Source: UBA987 sp002292105
GTDB taxonomy: Bacteria > Bacteroidota > Bacteroidia > NS11-12g > UBA9320
Reading direction: 5' to 3'
Assembly: GCA_943846675.1 (NCBI GenBank)
Contig: OX044357.1
Location: 1,860,001 to 1,924,000 of the forward strand
DNA length: 64,000 bases
This document shows positions 9,097 through 18,942 of the stretch, in pieces. The notes below the pieces were generated by a model. That model made no database searches. It was not told where the DNA came from and saw only the letters and a program-made list of their open reading frames with translations. Both the position numbers and the translations under genes were made by a program. The stretch's first letter is position 1. Each line of letters opens with the position of its first letter.

Positions 9097-11302
9097 ATGA
9101 TCACAATGAAAAAGATAAAATGTAAAATAGCACATGGCACTTTTTGGGCGATCATTATGATTGTGACCATTGGAAGCGCAAGCGGACAAACAATGAAAAG
9201 CTTCCCCAAAATTGTTGAATCAAACATGACCTTGGACTCCGGAGACTATGTTGTAAAAGGAAATAACATCGTCCGTTCGACAGTGACCCTTTCTTTGCGA
9301 TCTGGAACTGCGTTGTACTTCACTGAAAACGCAGTGATTCAAGTTAAGGGCGGACTAAATATTAAGGGTAAGGCTGGAGACTTTGTTACCGTAACAAGTG
9401 TTAACACCAACAAACCTGGAATGGGATTCGCCATTCACCAAGAAAGTGATAAAGCCATAGATATTAATTACGCCGACTTTAAGGAACTAAAAAGACCCCT
9501 AAAATTTGAGCGTTACTGGTTGCGACCATCTGTAACCATATCCAATTCCATGTTTCACAAATTAAACCACGGTGTTTATTTTGAAATTCAAGAGATAGAC
9601 AAGATTCTAATTCGCAATCCACTAACAGTCAACATTACTGGAAATACGTTCTCAAACAATACCGGAAGTTTGATGATTTCTGACGCTGCATGGGAACAGT
9701 TGCACATCAACATAACCAACAATGTATTTTCACGTAATGAGTTTATAGGCAGGGAGTTAAACGGCATATTCACCATACCGTTGTTCCTCAACTACAATGA
9801 AAAAGAAGGTCAACTCAAACAGCCATCGATTAAAGATAATAGCATTAGTTACAACTATGTTGGATTAATCGGATACGATACCGTTGAATTTCTACCTGTA
9901 TACTTAACCGCAGTAGGTTCTGCCGACAAATTGGATATTTCGGATAATTACTATGGTGTTAATGCCGATAAATACTTGGAGATTAATTCTGAAATCATTC
10001 ACTCGTCACAGCGAGCTCCTTTTATTGAATATTCAACACTTTACTCCAAACCTTTGGAATCCAATAATGGTCACATCTACAAGGTTGGTGTAAACGGCGT
10101 TCAAGTGGACAATCCAAACTACGATCTTCGCATTGATCAGTTCACCGATGTTGTTGAGCTCATTGGAAATAAGGCTGCGTTACCCTCACCATCATTTGAT
10201 GTTACTTACATCTATTTGGACGATGACACGTTAAGGCGCTACCAACTCAATCATAGGTTGGAATTTCTGAACGGAAACCTTAAAACGAAGTTGTATTTGG
10301 AAGATAAGATTCTTAAGAAATTCGAAAATGGATATTTAGAAGTTACTGGTATTGGTAGATCAAAATGGATTTGAATTCCCGACAGTTAACGTTGGCATAA
10401 GACATTTCTTGAATAAAAACCGAAAATTCCTAGTCAATCAATATAACTACATGTCGATCCCGCGCATGGCTATGACTAATCGAGATTATTATATCACCTT
10501 AAATTCTGCCATCAGTGACAAAGCGGATACCAATGTTAATATTGACGAAGATGACATCCTCATATCTAGGAAGTATTGGGATCTTCAGGTATCAGTAGGT
10601 TCTTCAGTCTACTTTGGCGACCTGGTCACCTCTTCTGTTTCTATTTATGTACCAAACTCAAGACCCTATTTAGGCTTTCGCCTTGGGTACAATTTCAATG
10701 AACACTGGAAAGTTCAACTCCGACAAAACTCCACGATAATAGCCGGAGACGACAGAAGAGAAACAACACTTGGGAAAATTCGAGGAACGAACTACCAGAG
10801 AGGTCTCTCATTGAGAACCACGATTATAGACCTAGGAATAAGCACTGAATTTAAACCTTGGAAACATAAAAAGATTTCAAGCCTGATTCCAAGTTTTAAT
10901 GCTGGCATATCTGGATTTTATTTTAACCCACAAACCGAATATAAAGGTGTTTACTACAACCTGCGTCCTGTTGGTACGGAAGGTCAGACACTTGACGGCT
11001 CAAAAGAAGCGTACAGCAAATTTGCCTTTTCCATCCCTGTTGGAATGAAACTAGAACGCCACATTAACCAGAATGTGCTGATTGGCTTTTCTTGGACCTA
11101 TCACAAATTATTCTTCGACCACCTAGATGACGTTGGCACAGGCAGATACCCTGACGCAGAAGCCCTTAAGGCTGCTAACCCTGATTTAGGTGATATTGCA
11201 GTCAAGTTATCCAACCCCAATGATCAAGCAGGACAAAGATCCTACAGTGCAGACAATGACGGGTTCGGTTATTTTGCTATGACCGCTACTTGGAAACTAT
11301 AA
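9097..11302 (+). pseudogene. Beta-helix plus DUF6089-like outer-membrane barrel protein, frameshifted
   Basis: Two overlapping frames read as one protein of about 730 residues. The first part (9097-10374) starts M-I-T-M-K-K-I with a signal peptide ending near A-S-G-Q, then parallel beta-helix-like repeats rich in Asn (I-T-G-N-T-F-S-N-N, I-T-N-N-V-F-S-R-N). The second part, open from 10340 to 11302 in the +1 frame, is an outer-membrane barrel like DUF6089. It has G-F-Y-F-N-P, Y-Y-N-L-R-P-V-G-T-E-G-Q, S-I-P-V-G-M-K-L and D-H-L-D-D-V-G-T, ending in an aromatic strand. The shift lies in 10340-10374, most simply one extra base near 10345-10352. It follows gldM by 2 bp, so an outer-membrane partner of the motor is plausible. 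A real lesion and a sequencing error look the same here. Confidence 0.75.
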
Positions 11303-11361
11303 AAACATTTTAAGTTAACGTGTTGATTGGTACATTTGTCTACCTATCAACCCGTTTCTTC

Positions 11362-14037
11362 ATGAAGATCCTCAAAAGATTAGTCACCTTTATTCTTGCA
11401 CTGCTCGTTTTATTTGTGGGTCTTGCTGTTGTTGTACCAATAGTCTACAAAAAAGAGATTGTTACCCTCATTAAAGAAGACATTAACAATAATGTAAACG
11501 CTCAAGTACAATTCAGTGAAGACGTGTCTATCTCATTGCTGAAGTCGTTTCCCAATCTTAACATAAAAATTTCAGATGTACATATTACAGATAGTACTCT
11601 TTTTAAAGCGGACACATTACTAAAATGCGCCACAATTGAAACTACGATAGCCCTAAAGCCCTTACTTGCGGGCCACCAAATTGACATAGCTTACGTAGCG
11701 CTCGACAAACCGTATGTCCAACTCGTCACCAGACAAAATTCCAATAATTGGGACATTCTTAAAACTGAATCGACAGATTCGAATGCGCTGCATTTATCTG
11801 CTGACTTTAATAACATCCAAGTTGATAATGGCCAACTAATTTACAAGGACTCTAGCAATACAACTCATGTCGACCTTAACAACATAACTGGCTCTTTTAA
11901 AGGCAACTATGCAGATAACATTTTCGACGTAAAGTCAGATTTCATTTGTGAAAATGCATTTGTGTCCTACGACCACATTCCTTATGTCAATCATATACCA
12001 ATCACGACCGAAGCCATTACCTCTATTGACTTAATCAGCGACACATACGCGTTTAAGGAAAATTTATTCACTGTCGGTACGCTCGAAGTCACAGCTAGCG
12101 GTGGAATACAATACGACAAAGATTCCGTCGAGATAGATATAGACTATACATCCAACTAGGGTGAATTTAGCGATCTGCTAGCGCTGACACCGAGTTACTA
12201 CACGGATGACATGAAAGACCTCGTGCTCTCTGGAGAGGCCATCGTTGAAGGAACTGTCAAAGGCATCGTCAGCGAAAATCAACTCCCCGGGTATACATTC
12301 AAGATGTCGTTAAACAACGGCGAACTGAACCACAAAGACCTCGTTACTCCGCTGAAGCGTATACGGTTCGACTTCAATGTAAAAAACGATGATGGCAAAG
12401 ATCAAAGCCTCGAAATAGAATTGGACGACCTGTTTTTCAGTCTGAACAACAATCCTTTTACTGCCAACTTTTACGCAAAGGACATCTACGGAGATCCATC
12501 AATACAGGCACAATTAACAGGAGACCTTGAATTGGATGAACTGAATAAAATAATTCCAGCATCATACAATTCCAGTGTTGGTGGCAAAATGATGTGTGAT
12601 TTGTCTGTACAAGGAAAACTGTCGAGCATCGAAACGAACCAAGTGCAAAAAGTAAATGCCAAAGGCCATGTTTCTTTGTCTAACGTGCATTATACAAACG
12701 ACACTTTTCTAAGCAATTCGATTCAAATACAAAAAGGAGTTTTTGACTTCAATCAAAATGCGATAGACGTATCCACATTTGAAGCAAAATCAGGCAAATC
12801 TAATATGTTGTTAACGGGTCAAATCAATAACTGGTTGGGTTACCTATTTGGCAATCAAGCTTTGTCAGGCAGCATAACTGCGTCATCATCGATGTTTGAT
12901 GTACATGACTTCATTATAAATGATCATACACCTTCGGATGAGATTGACAGTTTCATCCATCTACCAGAAAACTTAGCTATCGACATAGTGTATGACATTG
13001 ACGAATTACAATACGATAATCATAGTTTCTACCAGCTTAGAGGAGAAGCCGTTATCGGCAACAAAGCGCTTGTAGTTAAAGAACTTAGCTCTAATCTTTT
13101 TGATGGGCAAATAGTATTTAAAGGGTTGTTAAACACGGTTGACCCTCTAGCCCCATTAGCTGACTTAGATATAACTGTACAAAACCTCAGCATACAAAAA
13201 GCCTTTACCAGTTTCGAAACCTTAAGAAAACTTGCTCCAGTATTCGAACAAATCGATGGACAATTTTCTTCCACAGTTAAACTCAAAACAGAACTATTGA
13301 AAGACCTCAGTCCTAATCTTTCAGACATCACGTGCCAAGGTATCCTTGACTTGTACGACTGTGATGTAGAAAACCTAAAGGTTTTATCGAGCATTGGCTC
13401 AAAACTAGAACTTGATGCGTTTAGTGACCCAATCAACATTAAAGATCTCCTGCTCAGTTTTAGCATTGTTGATGGTAAAATAGAGCTAAACCCATTCTCG
13501 TTACCGATTGGTGAATCAACCCTACAATTGGCAGGCTATTCCAAACTAGACCAAGACATCCGCTTTGATGGCCTTTTAACGGTGCCTAAAAAGCTTTACG
13601 CTGAGAATAAAGTTGGTCTTAACAACTACATTCCGACAAGTACGTTGTCAACTATTGACAGTTTTGAGTGGTCTGATTTGGAATTTGACATAGATATAGG
13701 AGGCACCTATTACAAACCTTTGGTTGAAATAGATTTTAAATCGACCAAAAATCGTGCAAAGGAAAATATTAAGACCCAAGTTAAATCAAAAATTGATTCA
13801 CAAAAAGAAATGCTAGAAAAGCAGGCGAAAGAAGAAATAGAGGCTGCCAAGAAACGCGCGGAAGAGGCAAAAAGATTGGCAGAAGAAAAGGCAAGAGCGG
13901 CTTTAGAAGAACAAAAGAAACGTATCGCCGAACAACTTCGGAAAGAAAAGGAAGCAGCAAATAAAAAGTTGGAAGAGGAGCTCAAAAAAAAGAGAGAAGA
14001 ACTCTTGAAAAACAAATTTCCGCTCAAGACTAAATAA
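11362..14037 (+). pseudogene. AsmA-family periplasmic bridge protein, interrupted by an in-frame UAG
   Basis: AsmA-like proteins are anchored in the inner membrane and are thought to help move or assemble envelope lipids and proteins. The ATG at 11362 gives an N-terminal helix (about 7-28), then N-N-V-N-A-Q-V-Q-F and S-L-L-K-S-F-P-N-L-N-I-K-I, the typical AsmA opening. Codon 266 is UAG (12157-12159). The same frame continues without another stop to 14037, with G-E-F-S-D-L-L-A-L-T-P-S-Y-Y directly after it, which is conserved family sequence. A single CAG-to-TAG change would explain it. The last 100 residues are a highly charged coiled coil. An in-frame ATG at 12211 could restart translation. 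It lies 59 bp after the barrel gene. Confidence 0.82.
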
Positions 14038-14122
14038 GAATTTCTAAGCTGAACCAGAGACCTTATTTTTGTTTTTCAAAACAACTGTCTAAAACAGTGG
14101 ATTTTTTTTCAAACTATGTCAA

Positions 14123-14149
14123 TTGGTTTGCTAAAAAAATTTACCTTTG
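14123..14149 (+). promoter_or_regulatory. Bacteroidota-type promoter of rplS
   Basis: TACCTTTG at 14142-14149 matches the TAnnTTTG -7 element, with a TTG at 14123-14125 about 16 bp upstream as a candidate -33 element. It lies 18 bp before the rplS ATG. Confidence 0.5.
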
Positions 14150-14167
14150 CAGCCCAATTCAGAGAAA

Positions 14168-14512
14168 ATGGATTTAGTAAAGAAACTAGAAAGCACAATA
14201 ATTAACGCCGAGCTTCCAGAATTTGCAGCTGGTGATAATGTAACCGTTCATTATAAAATTAAGGAAGGAAACAAGCAACGTATCCAACCATTTCAGGGTA
14301 CAGTTCTTCAGAGAAGAGGTTCTGGTGCTATTGAAACATTTACAGTTCGTAAAATGTCAAGTGGTGTTGGTGTAGAGCGTATCTTCCCAGTGAACAGCCC
14401 AAACATTGACAAAATTGTCGTCAACAGACGAGGAAAGGTCAGAAGAGCTAGAATCTTCTACTTGCGAGACAGAACGGGTAAGAAAGCAAGAATCAAAGAA
14501 AAAAGAGTTTAA
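14168..14512 (+). CDS. rplS: 50S ribosomal protein L19
   Basis: L19 sits at the 30S-50S interface of the ribosome. The 114-residue product from ATG 14168 has the standard features: F-A-A-G-D-N-V-T-V-H-Y-K-I, R-I-Q-P-F-Q-G-T-V-L-Q-R-R-G-S-G, F-T-V-R-K-M-S-S-G-V-G-V-E-R-I-F-P, and the basic C-terminus R-R-G-K-V-R-R-A-R-I-F-Y-L-R. An in-frame TTG at 14147 would add seven residues but overlaps the -7 element, so it is not the start. It is a single-gene unit with its own promoter and a strong terminator. Confidence 0.98.
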   Translation: MDLVKKLESTIINAELPEFAAGDNVTVHYKIKEGNKQRIQPFQGTVLQRRGSGAIETFTVRKMSSGVGVERIFPVNSPNIDKIVVNRRGKVRRARIFYLRDRTGKKARIKEKRV

Positions 14513-14532
14513 TTTTAGCATTTATAAATGTG

Positions 14533-14567
14533 AAAAAGCCTTCCGTTCTAACGGAAGGCTTTTTTTA
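14533..14567 (+). terminator. Rho-independent terminator after rplS
   Basis: AAAAAGCCTTCCGTT pairs with AACGGAAGGCTTTTTT across a 3-nt loop. It is a near-perfect hairpin with a T tract, ending 27 bp before the valS start. Confidence 0.92.
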
Positions 14568-14573
14568 TTTTTG
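14566..14573 (+). promoter_or_regulatory. Candidate -7 element of valS
   Basis: TATTTTTG matches TAnnTTTG and lies 20 bp before the valS ATG, inside the T tract of the rplS terminator. No clear -33 TTG is visible, so this is a weak call. Confidence 0.35.
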
Positions 14574-14593
14574 TCCACTTCAAAAAGACGTAC

Positions 14594-17206
14594 ATGCAAC
14601 TAAGCGATAAATATAGTCCACAAAGCTTCGAATCAGATATATATGACTCGTGGCTAGCAAACGATTTGTTTAAGTCTACACCAAACGAAAAAACACCATA
14701 TACCATTGTAATTCCACCACCGAACGTCACTGGAATTTTACATATGGGCCATATGTTAAACAATACGCTTCAAGACGTCTTAATTCGTCGTGCGCGAATG
14801 CAAGGCTATAATGCCTGTTGGGTTCCTGGGACTGACCATGCATCGATAGCGACTGAAGCCAAGGTGGTTGCTATGCTTAAAGAGCAAGGAATCGATAAAA
14901 AGGACTTGACCAGGGAATCGTTTTTAGAGCATGCCTTTGAATGGAAAGAAAAATACGGAGGCATAATATTGAAGCAGTTGCAACAATTGGGTTGCTCATG
15001 CGATTGGGATAGAACTCGGTTTACAATGGAAGATGATTTATACAGCTCCGTTGTTAAAGTGTTTGTGGACCTGTACAACAAAGACCTTATCTACAAAGGT
15101 GTGCGTATGGTAAACTGGGATCCAGTTGGAAAAACTGCTCTTTCCGATGAAGAAGTAATTCACCGCGAAGTAGATTCACGTTTGTTCTACGTGAAGTATA
15201 AAATTGTTGATAGTGATGAGTTTATCACTGTGGCAACTACGCGTCCAGAAACTATATTGGGTGACACGGCTATTTGCGTAAATCCAGAGGATGAGCGATA
15301 CAAGCATCTCAAAGGAAAAAATGCGATTGTACCGATAGTCAATCGGGAAGTACCCATCATATTTGATGAATATGTTCAAGTTGAGTTTGGTACTGGAGCT
15401 TTAAAGGTTACTCCTGCACACGATATAAACGATTATAACCTAGGACTCAAATACAATCTTGAGGTTATCGACACCATTAATGATAATGGATCTATGAGTG
15501 AAGCAGCTGGTCATTTCATTGGTGAAGATCGTTTTTATGTTAGAAAAAACATTGGCAAAAAACTAGAAGAGTTAGGCAATTTGGTAAAAATTGAACCTTA
15601 CAAAAACAAGGTTGGTTTTTCAGAAAGAACCAATGCGATGATTGAGCCGAAACTCAGTCAACAGTGGTTTGTTAACATGGAGGCGTTTACAGAACGAAAT
15701 CCTGAAATCCTTTCGAAAGTAATGGACGACACGATTAACATTCACCCTGCGAAACTTAAGAATACCTACAGACATTGGATAGAAAATCTAAAGGATTGGT
15801 GCATTAGCAGACAACTTTGGTGGGGACAGCGTATTCCAGCATACTATTTACCAAACGGCAAATTTGTTGTTGCTGAGACTGCAGAAAAAGCGCTTGAACA
15901 AGCGATTGAAATTGATCCGAGTGTTACCTTAACAGACCTGAGACAAGATGACGATGTTTTAGACACGTGGTTTTCTTCTTGGTTATGGCCAATTAGTGTG
16001 TTTAATGGTATCAATGAACCGCATAATCCAGAAATAGACTACTACTACCCTACTAATGTTTTGGTAACCGGACCAGACATTATTTTCTTTTGGGTAGCAA
16101 GAATGATTATGGCTGGATACGAATACCGAGACCTTAAGCCATTTGAAGACGTTTATTTTACCGGCATCGTGAGAGACGAAAAAGGCCGCAAAATGTCAAA
16201 GCAGTTGGGCAATTCCCCTGACGCCGTTAAGTTGATGGAACAATACGGCACAGATGGTGTTCGAATGGGTTTAATGATGGCTGCACCGGCCGGAAATGAC
16301 TTACTGTTTGACGAAGCGTTGTGCGAGCAAGGTCGGAATTTTGGCAATAAGATATGGAATGCATATCGTTTGATTCAAGGATGGGAAACCGTAGAAGCAA
16401 CAGCTGACGATTTTTATCAAGAAACATCGAAAACGATTCATCAATGGATGTCTGCAAAGATTTCAGAAACGATCGCACTGGTTGATGATCACTTCTCAAA
16501 GTTTAGAGTTTCTGATGCCATGACGGCTATTTATAAACTGATTTGGGGAGACTTCTGTTCTTGGTATCTTGAATGGATGAAACCAGCCTATGGCGACCCC
16601 ATCCCAGTAAATGATTTAAAAATCGTTAAAGAAAATTTCGAACAGTTATTGCGTTTATTACATCCTTTCATGCCATTTCTTACAGAGAAACTTTGGCAAG
16701 ACATGAACGGCAACGCAGACACGTTTATCAACCAGTCTCAATGGCCCGAAACAAATGAGCACAAAACAGACGCTTCAGTAGAATTAAGTAGGGACCTGAT
16801 AAGTCTTGTTCGTTCTGTAAGAAATGGTAAAAACATTTCTCCCAAGATTGCTGCCCAGTTAAGTATTAAAACCACTAACGAAACAATGTTTAAAACCCTT
16901 GAAGTGGCTAGTGCGAAGCTGGCTAATATTGAGTTATTTCAATATGGTAAAGAGCAAAACGGCTTAAATGAGCTTCTCGGAACGCATGAAATTAACATCG
17001 CTTTTGACGGGGTAGATCTTCATAAAAAAGACTTAAAAGAAATTGAAAGTGAAATTAAAAGGCTTGAAGGTTTCTTATTTGGCATCAATAAAAAACTGAG
17101 CAATGAAAAATTTGTTGCGAACGCTGCCGAGGCCGTGGTTGACCGTGAGCGTCAGAAACAGGCCGATACCCAGTCTAAGATTGACGCCTTAAAAAAAGAA
17201 CTTTAG
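14594..17206 (+). CDS. valS: Valyl-tRNA synthetase
   Basis: ValRS charges tRNA-Val with valine in the cytoplasm. The 870-residue length is normal. The class I signature is H-M-G-H at about residues 50-53 (in P-P-N-V-T-G-I-L-H-M-G-H), and the K-M-S-K-Q loop is at about 533. The CP1 editing region contains T-T-R-P-E-T-I-L-G-D-T-A-I-C-V-N-P and T-P-A-H-D-I-N-D. W-F-S-S-W-L-W-P in the core distinguishes ValRS from IleRS/LeuRS. The C-terminus has the coiled-coil tRNA-binding arm. No promoter-proximal T-box is seen. Confidence 0.98.
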   Translation: MQLSDKYSPQSFESDIYDSWLANDLFKSTPNEKTPYTIVIPPPNVTGILHMGHMLNNTLQDVLIRRARMQGYNACWVPGTDHASIATEAKVVAMLKEQGIDKKDLTRESFLEHAFEWKEKYGGIILKQLQQLGCSCDWDRTRFTMEDDLYSSVVKVFVDLYNKDLIYKGVRMVNWDPVGKTALSDEEVIHREVDSRLFYVKYKIVDSDEFITVATTRPETILGDTAICVNPEDERYKHLKGKNAIVPIVNREVPIIFDEYVQVEFGTGALKVTPAHDINDYNLGLKYNLEVIDTINDNGSMSEAAGHFIGEDRFYVRKNIGKKLEELGNLVKIEPYKNKVGFSERTNAMIEPKLSQQWFVNMEAFTERNPEILSKVMDDTINIHPAKLKNTYRHWIENLKDWCISRQLWWGQRIPAYYLPNGKFVVAETAEKALEQAIEIDPSVTLTDLRQDDDVLDTWFSSWLWPISVFNGINEPHNPEIDYYYPTNVLVTGPDIIFFWVARMIMAGYEYRDLKPFEDVYFTGIVRDEKGRKMSKQLGNSPDAVKLMEQYGTDGVRMGLMMAAPAGNDLLFDEALCEQGRNFGNKIWNAYRLIQGWETVEATADDFYQETSKTIHQWMSAKISETIALVDDHFSKFRVSDAMTAIYKLIWGDFCSWYLEWMKPAYGDPIPVNDLKIVKENFEQLLRLLHPFMPFLTEKLWQDMNGNADTFINQSQWPETNEHKTDASVELSRDLISLVRSVRNGKNISPKIAAQLSIKTTNETMFKTLEVASAKLANIELFQYGKEQNGLNELLGTHEINIAFDGVDLHKKDLKEIESEIKRLEGFLFGINKKLSNEKFVANAAEAVVDRERQKQADTQSKIDALKKEL

Positions 17207-17362
17207 GCGATTGACTCGCATCGTTAGGTAGATTAATTGCCTGTCCATGTATTCAATTCAACTCTTGCTATGTTCAGTTACACTAACGTTGGTTTGGCTT
17301 TCACGGAAATAACGTCCATTTAATCGAAGTAAAAATGTGCAACATCAGTCGTTGCATTTAAT

Positions 17363-17370
17363 TACGTTTG
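17363..17370 (+). promoter_or_regulatory. Candidate -7 element of the LptG-type gene
   Basis: TACGTTTG fits TAnnTTTG and lies 22 bp before the TTG start at 17392. The -33 element is not clear. Confidence 0.4.
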
Positions 17371-17391
17371 CATAATTAAAGCAAGTACCTT

Positions 17392-18942
17392 TTGAAAAAG
17401 CTCCATTTACTTTTAGTTAAGTCATTTATTGGGCCGTTTCTTGCCACATTTTGTATTAGTATTTTCTTAATGCTGATGCAGTTTTTATGGAAGTACATTG
17501 GTGATTTAGTAGGTAAAGGATTGGAATGGTATATCATTCTAGAATTCATCTTATACTCCATACCGTATCTAATCCCAAGAGCGCTTCCGTTGGCCGTATT
17601 GTTAAGTACCATTATGGTATTTGGTAACTTAGGTGAGCGATACGAATTGGTTGCCATGAAGTCCGCCGGTATATCGTTGGTTAAAGCCATGCGACCCATG
17701 CTGTATACCATGATTATTATCGCTGGTATTGCTTTCTACTCGTCTAACGTATTGATTCCCAGAGCCAATTTAAGCTGGGGTGCATTGTTTTACGACGTTA
17801 CAAACAAAAAGCCTGCGCTAAATATTCAAGACGGCATTTTCTTTACAGAATTGCGCGGTTTTGCTATTCGTGTTGGCCACAAGCACGACGACAATCAAAC
17901 TTTGGACGAGGTGTTGATTTATGCCAAATCTGGCAAATCCGGAGTTACCAATGTTGTGATTGCCAAAACAGGCAACATGATGATGACCGAGGATAAACGT
18001 TTCTTAAAGCTTACGTTGTATGACGGGAAGCGTTACGAAGAGATGGTTGGCGCAACAAATTACAGTAAGACTTATCTGCATAACACCATGGAGTTTAAGA
18101 AATACAACATGGCCATTGATATGTCTGAACTGGAGTTGACTCGGAGTAATCCCGAAATGTTTAAGGACAACTATGAAATGTTAAATCTGTCTGAAATCGT
18201 TGTACGTGTTGACTCTTTTGAAGTGCTCATAGACCAAAAAACGGCATTCCTGAGGGAATATCTTACAAGTTATTTCCGTATTCCTCAAGACACCTCTGTT
18301 AAACAATACGACTTCTCTAACCTCGATAAAGGAAAAACCTACAGAGAATATCTCGCCATGTCAATTGACTCGATGAATATCGAAGCACCGCCAGTGATCA
18401 TTGAAGACGATCCAATTCAGCCAAAAGGTAAAAACGGTTTACTCAAACAAAAACCTAAACCGCCTACAACGCGAAAGGTAAAGATGTCAGAATTGGTTGA
18501 AAGTGCCAATCAATCCACTAGAAACCTGCATCGTATAGTGGAAAATGCAAGGAACGATGTGAGAAAAATGCAAGAACGTAAACGTAGATATGCAACGCAA
18601 TGGCACAAAAAATTTACGCTTGCTTTTAGCTGTCTATTGCTACTGTTTATAGGCGCTCCAATTGGTGCAATAATCAGAAAGGGTGGATTTGGCACGCCTA
18701 TGATTATCTCCATTTTGCTATTCATTTTATTCTTCATATTGCAAACTGTTGGCGAAAAACTAGCGCGAGAAGGTGTTTTGGAAGTATGGGCGGGCTCTTG
18801 GTTTGCGCCAATGGTTTTTATTCCATTAGCTGTTTTCTTAACATATAAAAGTAATACGGAATCTATGCTGTTCGATTCAGAAGCATACCGAAAAATATTT
18901 AAAAAGATAAACATCTTTCAGCGTCAACATGATGGGAAATGA
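17392..18942 (+). CDS. LptF/LptG-family permease (YjgP/YjgQ)
   Basis: A 516-residue inner-membrane protein of the family that, with the LptB ATPase, extracts LPS from the membrane for transport to the cell surface. The N-terminal part has three membrane helices (about 8-30, 46-75 and 95-120) with P-Y-L-I-P-R-A-L-P-L-A-V-L-L, a family hallmark. A long periplasmic jellyroll region follows, then three C-terminal helices including L-F-I-G-A-P-I-G-A-I-I-R-K-G-G-F-G, also a hallmark. Whether it is the LptF or LptG member is not clear. The start is TTG at 17392, the only good option before the first helix. It overlaps the next gene by 14 bp. Confidence 0.9.
   Translation: MKKLHLLLVKSFIGPFLATFCISIFLMLMQFLWKYIGDLVGKGLEWYIILEFILYSIPYLIPRALPLAVLLSTIMVFGNLGERYELVAMKSAGISLVKAMRPMLYTMIIIAGIAFYSSNVLIPRANLSWGALFYDVTNKKPALNIQDGIFFTELRGFAIRVGHKHDDNQTLDEVLIYAKSGKSGVTNVVIAKTGNMMMTEDKRFLKLTLYDGKRYEEMVGATNYSKTYLHNTMEFKKYNMAIDMSELELTRSNPEMFKDNYEMLNLSEIVVRVDSFEVLIDQKTAFLREYLTSYFRIPQDTSVKQYDFSNLDKGKTYREYLAMSIDSMNIEAPPVIIEDDPIQPKGKNGLLKQKPKPPTTRKVKMSELVESANQSTRNLHRIVENARNDVRKMQERKRRYATQWHKKFTLAFSCLLLLFIGAPIGAIIRKGGFGTPMIISILLFILFFILQTVGEKLAREGVLEVWAGSWFAPMVFIPLAVFLTYKSNTESMLFDSEAYRKIFKKINIFQRQHDGK

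Noticed and set aside
7248..12159. Reassigned stop codons (UGA or UAG read as sense throughout)
   Set aside because: Intact genes in the window end with UGA (LptG-type, GT4, gmd) and UAG (cinA, trmD), so both are working stops. A selenocysteine hairpin after 7250 was looked for and not seen.
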